Of a DNA stretch of 15,373 bases, positions 8,060-13,554 are shown one piece after another. This DNA is from Candidatus Auribacterota bacterium (GTDB taxonomy: Bacteria > Auribacterota > UBA6266). The number at the start of each line of letters is the position of its first letter. Within the stretch, counting starts at the first letter, position 1. The notes beneath the pieces were generated by a model, which saw only the letters and a program-made list of their open reading frames with translations, had not been told where the DNA came from and did no database searches. A program made the position numbers and the translations under genes. Location: positions 1 through 15,373 of the forward strand of contig JAFGBE010000138.1 of NCBI GenBank assembly GCA_016933315.1, written 5' to 3'.

Positions 8060-8638
8060 CTAAAACTTATCTCTATGTAATATCTCTTTCATTGCCCTCT
8101 TGGGAATTTTCAGTTCTCCGTCCTTCCCCTTGTAATATCTGCAGTCTTCCCCCCATTTCACGGCACCGGGTTTTTCATCCTTAAAACCAAGCGCTATAAC
8201 TGTGTCAACAAAGTAAGCCGCAGGGATTTTAAGGATCTCGGAAATTTTTTTTCTGTCTATCGCGCCAAGCCAGCAGGAACCGATATCTTTTTCCCACGCC
8301 GAAAGGATTATATTCTGGGCAGCGGCGCCGCTGTCCCTCTCAAAGTGGCCCTGCGCGGCAATCTCCAGGTTATTAATTATTACTATATAGGCCACGGGTT
8401 TCTGGCCTTTAGCAGGATTCCACTCCGGGGAGATGTACCCGGCCCACCTCAGGCAGCCGAATATTTTCTCCCTTACCTTTGCAGCCGTAACTACAATAAA
8501 CTTAAGGGGCTGGAGATTAGCTGCGCTGGGGGCAAGTCTTCCGGCGTTTACTAATTGTTTCAAAACCCTGAAAGGGATATTTCTCTGCTTGAATTTTCTT
8601 ATGGTCCTTCTTGAAACAACCGCATCATAAACTTCCAT
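8060..8638 (-). CDS. Nitroreductase family protein (FMN-dependent)
   Basis: This 192-aa flavoprotein of the nitroreductase fold is expected to reduce a nitro, quinone or other acceptor with NAD(P)H. The N-terminal FMN-binding pattern is clear: 'VVSRRTIRKF' (7-16, with R10, R11 and R14), then 'LAPSAANLQPLKFIVV' (35-50, the PSxxNxQP signature). The middle 'AAAQNIILSAWEKDIGSCWLGAI' and the later 'VIALGFKDEKPG' are also typical. A GGAGGAG ribosome site precedes the ATG. It is the last gene of the amidase-murI-PTPS group, 20 bp after the pterin gene, and is tail to tail with leuS. The physiological substrate cannot be told from sequence. Confidence 0.9.
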   Translation of the reverse strand: MEVYDAVVSRRTIRKFKQRNIPFRVLKQLVNAGRLAPSAANLQPLKFIVVTAAKVREKIFGCLRWAGYISPEWNPAKGQKPVAYIVIINNLEIAAQGHFERDSGAAAQNIILSAWEKDIGSCWLGAIDRKKISEILKIPAAYFVDTVIALGFKDEKPGAVKWGEDCRYYKGKDGELKIPKRAMKEILHRDKF

Positions 8639-8658
8639 AACAGGCTCCTCCGGTAAAT

Positions 8659-9030
8659 TTACACCCTATAGAAGGCAGAGCTGCCTTCCGTTTCCCAGAC
8701 TTTTACTTCCTTTAATATACTTTTTCCTTTTAATTTCAATCTGTCGGACATCCTGTCGTATATATATTTTGCTATGTTTTCCGCAGTGGGGGCGCTATCA
8801 ACAAAGAATTCAACTTCGTCCAGGTTCTTATGGTCAAGCATCTTAAGCACCGAACACAAAGTATTTTTCAGGTCCTTGAAATCACAGACCATGCCTGTTT
8901 CCCCGGGCAATTCAGCTTCGACGGTAACAACAACTTTCCAATTGTGCCCGTGGACTGCTTCTCTTCTCCCGTCCGCCAATGTTATGCTGTGTGCGGCACT
9001 GAATTCATCTTCCACGCTTACTCCATACAT
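8659..9030 (-). CDS. 6-pyruvoyl-tetrahydropterin synthase / QueD family (COG0720), PTPS-III-like motif
   Basis: This 123-aa member of the PTPS/6-carboxytetrahydropterin synthase family converts dihydroneopterin triphosphate into a pterin product. Zinc ligands H14, H27 and H29 are present ('FSAAH' and 'VHGHNW'). The family cysteine normally found four residues before the HGH motif (CxxxHGH, as in QueD) is absent; the sequence reads R-E-A-V-H-G-H, so a glutamate (E24) gives ExxHGH. That motif is the one associated with PTPS-III enzymes, which can replace FolB in folate synthesis, so the label queD should be used with care. I chose ATG 9030 because GGGAGG (9040-9045) lies 9 nt upstream; a TTG at 9051 would add seven residues without a good ribosome site. 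The start lies inside the end of murI (26-bp overlap). Confidence 0.88.
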   Translation of the reverse strand: MYGVSVEDEFSAAHSITLADGRREAVHGHNWKVVVTVEAELPGETGMVCDFKDLKNTLCSVLKMLDHKNLDEVEFFVDSAPTAENIAKYIYDRMSDRLKLKGKSILKEVKVWETEGSSAFYRV

Positions 9031-9841
9031 AGGAAACTTCCTCCCTGACAACCTTTATTTCACCCAGGCCGCAACCCAGGAACTTTCTGCCCAAACACCG
9101 GAAAGATTCAGGCGAATCACTTACATAAAACCGGACTTTGCCCCTTTTCTGAGAAGACTTTAGCCTTTCACCGGCAAGGACATCAGCCAACTTGCGCGCC
9201 GAAGCGCGGGCAGAATCGACAATATGCACACGGGCGCCCATAAACACCTTTATCTGTTTTTTTATAAGAGGATAATGCGTGCATCCAAGTATAAGCGCGT
9301 CTATTTTTCTCAGCCTGAAACCTTCCAGGTACATTTTTACCGCGCTATCCAATATCTTTCCGCGCAGGATATTTTCTTCAACAAGCGGAACAAACAAAGG
9401 GCATGCTTTCGAAAAGACTATCGCCCGCGGGCATAATTCTTTTATGCGTTTTTCGTATGCACCGCTCGAAATGGTGGCTTTCGTGCCTATGATACCGATT
9501 CTTTTACTCTTTGATAAGGCCAGCGCCGTTTCGACCGCCGGCTTCACGACGTCAATCACAGGAACGTTTACTCTGCTTTCAATATAAGGCAGCGCAACCG
9601 ATGAAACAGTGTTACAGGCCGCTATTATAGCCTTAACATGATTCTGAAGCAGAAAATCGCAGTTTTCAGCCGCAAACCGCTTTATTGTCTCTGGAGATTT
9701 CGTGCCGTAAGGGACTCTTGCGGTATCCCCGAAATAAACAATATCTTCACCGGGCAGGATTTTTATTATCTCTTTAAGGACTGTCAATCCCCCGACTCCC
9801 GAATCAAAAATACCGACCGGCAAAACAGTTTTCTTCTTCAT
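9005..9841 (-). CDS. murI: Glutamate racemase
   Basis: MurI makes D-glutamate from L-glutamate for peptidoglycan stem peptides, using two cysteines as acid/base catalysts without a cofactor. From the ATG at 9841 the protein has 278 aa, the usual length. 'VGIFDSGVGGLTVLKEI' starts the fold; the first catalytic cysteine is in 'AACNT' (C76) and the second in 'LGCTHYPL' (C187). 'YFGDTARVPYG' is also conserved. An upstream ATG at 9847 overlaps the amidase stop as ATGA, but AGGA sits directly against it, whereas it is 6 nt from the ATG at 9841, so the latter is preferred. The gene is the second of the amidase-murI-PTPS-nitroreductase operon and fits with a cell-wall role for the first two genes. 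Confidence 0.96.
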   Translation of the reverse strand: MKKKTVLPVGIFDSGVGGLTVLKEIIKILPGEDIVYFGDTARVPYGTKSPETIKRFAAENCDFLLQNHVKAIIAACNTVSSVALPYIESRVNVPVIDVVKPAVETALALSKSKRIGIIGTKATISSGAYEKRIKELCPRAIVFSKACPLFVPLVEENILRGKILDSAVKMYLEGFRLRKIDALILGCTHYPLIKKQIKVFMGARVHIVDSARASARKLADVLAGERLKSSQKRGKVRFYVSDSPESFRCLGRKFLGCGLGEIKVVREEVSYVWSKRGR

Positions 9842-9843
9842 AG

Positions 9844-10887
9844 TCATTCCTGAAAATAGTTTAATACACCCGAAGCGATCCCCTGCGCAATTTTATTCCT
9901 GTAATCTTCGTGTAAAAGAAGCACGCTTTCATCGGCATTGGATATAAATCCGACCTCTACAAGGACCGCCGGCATATCCGTATTCCTGAGGACATAAAAC
10001 CTTGCCTCTTTGACTCCCCTGTTTTTGACCTGAGCGCTTTTGACAACTTCCTCGTTTATAAAACAGGCCAGCCGTTTGCTTAAACGTTTTCTCTTGGCTG
10101 AATCTATGGGTTCCGATTGGCCGTTAGTATATATGGAATCGCCCAAAGCAAGCTCCCCGTCTTCTATCTCTTCTATAGATTTTATAACCTCCGAGGTCGG
10201 GATACCCAGGACAAAGGTTTCAATTCCCGTGACACTTTTGGCGGGAGCAGAATTCGCGTGTATGCTTATAAATAAGTCGGCTTTCTCGGATTGCGCGATA
10301 TCACATCTCTTAGACAACTTTAAAAATACGTCTTTATCCCTTGTCATAACGACCTGCAAACCGTTTTTTTCAAGGATAGCCATAACTTTCTTCGCTATAT
10401 CCAGGACAATTGTTTTTTCATCCGCGCCGTTTTTATTTCTCGCCCCGATATTTTCTCCGCCGTGGCCGGGATCAATAACAACCTTGAAATTCTGAAGCCT
10501 GGCTCTCTTGTTGCCGGCCGCAGAATCACCCGTTTTCATATACAGGTCAAGCACCTGCTCCTTAACATCCAACGGGACATAAAGAATACCGTTGTGAAAT
10601 ATCATCGGCCCGGACATATCGAACGTCCGGCCGTTTGCAGATGCATACCTGTTGTTTAAACTCATAAGAAGGGCAAACCCCGGAGCCTCGAGCTTAACCT
10701 CTTTTAAAACCGGATTCCAGTATAAAACCAGGCCGAAAGATTTCACTATCGAATTGATATCTATATACGGGACGCCATAAGATTTATATATGCTGGTTTC
10801 AACCCTGCCGGCAGGGCCGTTAAGCGAAAAACCGGACACGACCGAAAACGCGAAAAATACAATAAACAGGAAAAACACTTTTTTCAT
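9844..10887 (-). CDS. N-acetylmuramoyl-L-alanine amidase (Amidase_3, secreted)
   Basis: This 347-aa periplasmic peptidoglycan hydrolase cleaves the bond between MurNAc and L-alanine. A signal peptide (about residues 1-19, MKK then a hydrophobic stretch ending VVSG) is followed by a beta-rich N-terminal domain of copper-amine-oxidase-N type ('YIDINSIVKSFGL...', 'LYVPLDV'; about 25-115). The Amidase_3 domain runs from about 134 to the end. Zinc ligands are H142 (DPGHGG), E157 and H210 (SIHAN), with the catalytic E311 in 'VLVEVGFISN'. An 'SEVIKSIEEIEDGELALGDSIY' insert (about 232-253) could be the regulatory helix seen in AmiC-type enzymes. The ribosome site is weak and no strong promoter is obvious. 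It is the first gene of a four-gene operon and is divergent from tRNA-Leu. Confidence 0.94.
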   Translation of the reverse strand: MKKVFFLFIVFFAFSVVSGFSLNGPAGRVETSIYKSYGVPYIDINSIVKSFGLVLYWNPVLKEVKLEAPGFALLMSLNNRYASANGRTFDMSGPMIFHNGILYVPLDVKEQVLDLYMKTGDSAAGNKRARLQNFKVVIDPGHGGENIGARNKNGADEKTIVLDIAKKVMAILEKNGLQVVMTRDKDVFLKLSKRCDIAQSEKADLFISIHANSAPAKSVTGIETFVLGIPTSEVIKSIEEIEDGELALGDSIYTNGQSEPIDSAKRKRLSKRLACFINEEVVKSAQVKNRGVKEARFYVLRNTDMPAVLVEVGFISNADESVLLLHEDYRNKIAQGIASGVLNYFQE

Positions 10888-10960
10888 ATCTAATTAATTT
10901 ACTATATAAAGGCTTTTTACTGAAATAAATATTTACAGCAGCTCCAGCCGGGTTTTTTAT

Positions 10961-10989
10961 TTGACATAAATTGGCAATATTCGGATAAT
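10961..10989 (+). promoter_or_regulatory. tRNA-Leu promoter
   Basis: A consensus -35 TTGACA (10961-10966) is followed after exactly 17 bp by GATAAT (10984-10989). The predicted start near 10996 lies about 12 nt before the mature tRNA 5' end. Transcription would run through the tRNA into the structured stretch and possibly the lipoprotein gene, since no T-run terminator is seen after the tRNA. Confidence 0.8.
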
Positions 10990-11007
10990 AGGCAACTGAA
11001 TTATATT

Positions 11008-11094
11008 GCGGACATGGCGGAATTGGCAGACGCGCTAGATTCAGGTTCTAGTGGCCGAAAGGCTGTGGAGGTTCAAGTCCTCTTGTCCGCACCA
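11008..11094 (+). tRNA. tRNA-Leu(CAG)
   Basis: This is an 87-nt class II tRNA. The acceptor stem GCGGACA (11008-11014) pairs with TGTCCGC (11084-11090). The anticodon stem CTAGA/TCTAG encloses TTCAGGT with anticodon CAG at 11042-11044. The long variable arm has GCC/GGC closed by a GAAA tetraloop (11054-11063), and the T arm GGAGG/CCTCT has loop TTCAAGT. The discriminator is A and CCA is encoded (11092-11094). It reads CTG leucine codons. Its last 21 bases recur at 11291-11311. Confidence 0.97.
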
Positions 11095-11443
11095 TCAGCC
11101 TTCGCTTGGAATCGGGTATTTCATACCGGGGGCTTCGGCGGACGGGAAGTGTTGGACTGAAGGACTTGAAGCAAGTAAAAGCGCCGACAAGCAGGAGGAA
11201 CAGTTCCGACGAAGAGGAGGAACGTCAGCTTTTACGGGGTGGGCCTGCGCAGTAATTTGTGAGGCTACCCCGAGCAAATTACGTAGTAGGCAAGTCCTCT
11301 TGTCCGCACCACAAATTACGAAAGACGTAAAGACGAGAAACGTAGGACGCAAAGAAAACAATAACACGTCCATCGTCCCAGCGAAGAGGACATCCTACGT
11401 CCTTCGTTAGAATTTATTCGGTGGACAAGTAGAGGGAAACACA
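11095..11443. other. Gene-free structured stretch after tRNA-Leu
   Basis: No credible protein gene is seen in 349 bp. Left part (11095-11290): inverted repeats AGGACTTG (11161-11168) with CAAGTCCT (11291-11298), GTAAAAGC (11175-11182) with GCTTTTAC (11228-11235), and GTAATTTG (11252-11259) with CAAATTAC (11275-11282). The last of these competes with GGGGT/GCCT (11236-11246) pairing AGGC/ACCCC (11262-11271). A 17-nt near-repeat CGACaAgcAGGAGGAAC occurs at 11185-11201 and 11207-11223 (three differences). Then comes the tRNA tail copy. Right part (11312-11410): a run of short ACG-led units and the inverted pair ACGTAGGA (11340-11347) with TCCTACGT (11393-11400). It could be a repeat insertion or a structured RNA made with the tRNA; I recognise no known RNA family. 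Confidence 0.5.
11291..11311 (+). repeat. Second copy of the tRNA-Leu 3' end (att-like duplication)
   Basis: These 21 bases are identical to 11074-11094, that is, T-loop end, T-stem 3' strand, acceptor 3' strand, discriminator and CCA. The two copies are 217 bp apart and enclose 196 bp. Bases flanking the copies differ, so the repeat ends sharply. A 9-bp direct repeat CAAATTACG lies at 11275-11283 and 11312-11320 around the second copy. Such duplications normally mark integration at a tRNA gene. Confidence 0.85.
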
Positions 11444-11446
11444 ATT
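11432..11446 (+). promoter_or_regulatory. Ribosome site and probable ATT start of the lipoprotein gene
   Basis: GAGGG (11432-11436) lies 7 nt before an ATT (11444-11446) that opens a textbook lipoprotein signal. No ATG, GTG or TTG with a ribosome site is available in this frame after the in-frame stop at 11408-11410. Confidence 0.5.
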
Positions 11447-11884
11447 AAATCTGCCCTTACAATCTTTTTGTTGTTAACCATCATCCTCCAGGGGTGCGCG
11501 TCGCCTACCGGCATACTGAAACTGAAAAAATCCGAAATTGAAACGCCCGGTATCAATATCAGCGGGAATTACCTTGTAGCAATCGGCAGCGGTAATGCCC
11601 CGAAGGATATAGAACAGCCCGGGAGAAAAAAACTTATGGCAAACCGCGCAGCAAAAATAGACGCCCTCTCCAATTTATCCAATAGCATCTTCGCAATACT
11701 AAGTAAAAAAGGTACAATAAAAGGCAAAATCAATATTACTTCTTACGTCCGGGGCGCTGAATTTACCGATGAAGAGATTTCGGAAGACTGCGATACTGCT
11801 GTTGTCAAAGCACGCCTGCCGCTAAACGGGGGCAACAGCATTGCCGAATTAATCCAGGTTAAAGAAATCATTCTTGAGGAGTAA
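11444..11884 (+). CDS. Lpp20/FlgT-N-like putative lipoprotein
   Basis: With an ATT start the product is 146 aa. It begins M-K-S-A-L, then a hydrophobic run and the lipobox LQGC with the lipidated cysteine at position 18, so it is an outer- or inner-membrane lipoprotein by signal II. Starting at the TTG of 11468 would keep the lipobox but lose the positive n-region, and it has no ribosome site. The mature part has 'VAIGSGNAP' (45-53), 'RAAKIDALSNL' (68-78) and 'YVRGAEF...DTAVVKARLPL' near the end. This pattern is shared by Lpp20-type lipoproteins and the N-terminal domain of FlgT-like proteins. The function of this small domain is not established here; no flagellar genes are nearby. The ThyA-like gene follows after 20 bp, so the two are probably co-transcribed. 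Confidence 0.75.
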   Translation: MKSALTIFLLLTIILQGCASPTGILKLKKSEIETPGINISGNYLVAIGSGNAPKDIEQPGRKKLMANRAAKIDALSNLSNSIFAILSKKGTIKGKINITSYVRGAEFTDEEISEDCDTAVVKARLPLNGGNSIAELIQVKEIILEE

Positions 11885-11904
11885 AACATAAGAGACGGTA
11901 TCAT

Positions 11905-12798
11905 ATGAAAAATGCTAATATCCCGTGTTTATATATCAAAGGAAAGTGTCTCCCCGAAGTCTGGGAAAAGGCAATTGTCGAAGTCTGGGAAAAGGGCATT
12001 GATATCCGGACGGAATATGACCGCAAAAACTCCTCGGGAGAATTCATAGACCCGCCCAGCAAAGATACTACCGCAATAATTGAAGTAACGGAACCGTTGG
12101 CCGAACCAAGAATCCACAAGAATTTCCCGGGAGGCCCGTCCGAGCTGGAAATATACAGGCAGGAAGTCGTAGAGGGAATTCACGATCACTGGGTAAACCC
12201 CCTGGATAAAGAAAAATGGACATATACATACCACGGCCGGCTATTTGATTACACCGCAACGGAGGACCTTGAAAACCCTTCATCTAAGAAGCTGCAGCCT
12301 GTAAACCAGATGGAATACATAATAGAAAAACTATGTGAAACCCATTATACCAGAAGAGCGCAGGCAATCACATGGATGCCCACCGCAGACGTTAAATTAG
12401 AAGATCCCCCCTGTCTTCAAAGGCTATGGTTCCGCCTGTTAAAAGATACAAAAGGCATGCTGACCCTTAACCTTAATACTCACTGGAGAAGCAGGGATGC
12501 ATACAAGGCATGGTTTATGAATGCTTTTGCTATGACAGACCTCCAGAATAAAATAGCAGGGCAGATTTCCAAAAGGATTAACAAGCCCGTAATGACCGGG
12601 CGTTACGTGGACATATCGGATTCTCTCCATATTTACGGCTCCTATTTCAAGGAATTCAAACCTGAATTTGAAAAAATAAAGTCGGACCCCGATTTTTCAA
12701 AAAGAGCTTTCAGTTCCGACCATCCGGCAATGAAAATGCTCTTTGAAGAAACAAGAGAAAAACTTAAAAACGACCCTGATTTCATGCTGAGCAAGTAA
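11905..12798 (+). CDS. Thymidylate synthase family protein (divergent, archaeal-like)
   Basis: This 297-aa protein was recognised by motifs in the order of ThyA. The phosphate-binding pair R150-R151 is in 'YTRRAQAITW', the nucleophile C170 in 'EDPPCLQ', then R195-S196-x-D198 ('HWRSRD', equivalent to RSxD), N206 in the position that reads the pyrimidine base, and H242 and Y244 in 'SLHIY'. N206 favours a uracil (dUMP) over a cytosine substrate. The expected reaction is methylation of dUMP to dTMP with methylene-tetrahydrofolate. Differences from E. coli ThyA are A202 for the conserved glycine after RSxD, F204 for the proline before the asparagine, and S240 where an aspartate is usual before HxY. 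The 'PPCLQ' style resembles archaeal ThyA-like proteins. A related hydroxymethylase activity is possible. The ribosome site is weak, and the partner gene is the upstream lipoprotein. Confidence 0.75.
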   Translation: MKNANIPCLYIKGKCLPEVWEKAIVEVWEKGIDIRTEYDRKNSSGEFIDPPSKDTTAIIEVTEPLAEPRIHKNFPGGPSELEIYRQEVVEGIHDHWVNPLDKEKWTYTYHGRLFDYTATEDLENPSSKKLQPVNQMEYIIEKLCETHYTRRAQAITWMPTADVKLEDPPCLQRLWFRLLKDTKGMLTLNLNTHWRSRDAYKAWFMNAFAMTDLQNKIAGQISKRINKPVMTGRYVDISDSLHIYGSYFKEFKPEFEKIKSDPDFSKRAFSSDHPAMKMLFEETREKLKNDPDFMLSK

Positions 12799-12876
12799 AA
12801 AACCATTAAAAATAAAAAAGCAAAACGGCAGGAATCACAGATAGCTCAGATAATCACAGGTAAATATTAGGAGAGA

Positions 12877-12986
12877 GAGTTAAGTAAATATTTTGAACGG
12901 ATTCGGGAGCTGGTATTCTTCCAGCGACCGCCTCGGAGTCCCGCCCAAGGCGGGACGAGAATGAGTGAAAAATACTTACTTGACTC
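12877..12986 (+). repeat. About 110-bp element with 18-bp terminal inverted repeats (MITE/REP-like)
   Basis: The ends GAGTTAAGTAAATATTTT (12877-12894) and AAAATACTTACTTGACTC (12969-12986) pair at 16 of 18 positions, with one further G-U pair and one mismatch. Inside are two clean hairpins: GCTGG/CCAGC (12909-12913 with 12921-12925) and GTCCCGCC/GGCGGGAC around CAA (12938-12945 with 12949-12956). Together they make a three-way-junction shape. The element has no coding capacity and ends 46 bp before the smpB ATG. To its left (12831-12860) AATCACAG occurs twice. It could be a non-autonomous mobile repeat or a structured smpB leader. The strand is arbitrary. Confidence 0.65.
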
Positions 12987-13032
12987 AGTTCACCAGAACC
13001 AAGTGTAGTTGAAACTTTCTCAAGATAAACTT

Positions 13033-13491
13033 ATGACAACAATCATTACAAACAGAAAAGCCCGCAGGGACTACACCATACTTGATACGATGGAAACCGG
13101 GATAGAATTGAAAGGCACCGAGGTAAAATCCCTGAGGAATAAAAAGGGGAATTTATCCGACTCCTTCGCAAAAATCGAAAATGGACAGGTATTTATATTT
13201 AATCTCCATATCAGTCCCTACGAATTCGGCAACAGGAACAACCATGACCCCTTAAGAACAAGAAGGCTGCTCCTCCATAAATCAGAAATAAGAAAACTAT
13301 TCGGGCAGACTTCCATAAAAGGCCATTCACTGATACCTCTGAAACTCTATTTTAAAAAGGGCAAGGTGAAAGTCGAACTCTCAATCGCAGAAGGCAAAAC
13401 AAAATTCGACAAAAGAGAAACTATCAGGAAAAAAGAAGACCTTCTTAAAATGCAACGCGCAAAAAAGCGCGCTTATCAGGGCAAAAACTGA
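13033..13491 (+). CDS. smpB: SsrA-binding protein SmpB
   Basis: SmpB (152 aa from ATG 13033) binds tmRNA and guides it into stalled ribosomes for trans-translation. Family landmarks in order: 'NRKARRDYTILDTMETGIELKGTEVKSLRNKKGNLSDSF' (key GTEVKSLR), 'NLHISPYEFGNRNNHDPLRTRRLLLHKSEI', 'LIPLKLYFKKGKVKVEL', 'GKTKFDKRETI', then a basic tail ending in KKRAYQGKN. A TTG at 13009 would add eight residues that are not typical of the family, so ATG 13033 is chosen, though neither start has a strong ribosome site. The gene stands between the inverted-repeat element and the glycoside hydrolase promoter. No ssrA gene is seen next to it, unlike in many genomes. Confidence 0.95.
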   Translation: MTTIITNRKARRDYTILDTMETGIELKGTEVKSLRNKKGNLSDSFAKIENGQVFIFNLHISPYEFGNRNNHDPLRTRRLLLHKSEIRKLFGQTSIKGHSLIPLKLYFKKGKVKVELSIAEGKTKFDKRETIRKKEDLLKMQRAKKRAYQGKN

Positions 13492-13501
13492 TTACCCTCT
13501 C

Positions 13502-13530
13502 TTGACATTTACGCATAAAAAGGTTATATT
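13502..13530 (+). promoter_or_regulatory. Strong sigma-70 promoter of the glycoside hydrolase gene
   Basis: A consensus TTGACA (13502-13507), a 17-bp spacer and TATATT (13525-13530) start 11 bp after the smpB stop. The predicted start near 13537 leaves a leader of only about 18 nt with no visible Shine-Dalgarno before ATG 13555. The short palindrome GTTATATTAAC (13523-13533) overlaps the -10 and could be an operator half, but it is short enough to be chance. Confidence 0.75.
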
Positions 13531-13554
13531 AACTTGTTAGTCAACCATACATAT

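Noticed and set aside
11095..11373. 92-codon minus-strand frame in the same stretch
   Set aside because: Cys/Ser/Leu-rich translation of palindromic DNA, with no ribosome site and no family resemblance.
11051..11410. 119-codon plus-strand frame running from inside tRNA-Leu through the structured stretch
   Set aside because: It begins in the tRNA variable arm, runs across the tRNA tail copy and repeats, has no ribosome site and no recognisable domain. It is best seen as chance.
12980..13008. TTGACT as a -35 element for smpB
   Set aside because: The hexamer 17 bp downstream (GTGTAG) does not resemble a -10, and TTGACT is part of the terminal inverted repeat.
13492..13554. Possible ssrA (tmRNA) next to smpB
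   Set aside because: Only 63 bp separate smpB from the next gene and they contain that gene's promoter; no tRNA-like ends are seen.
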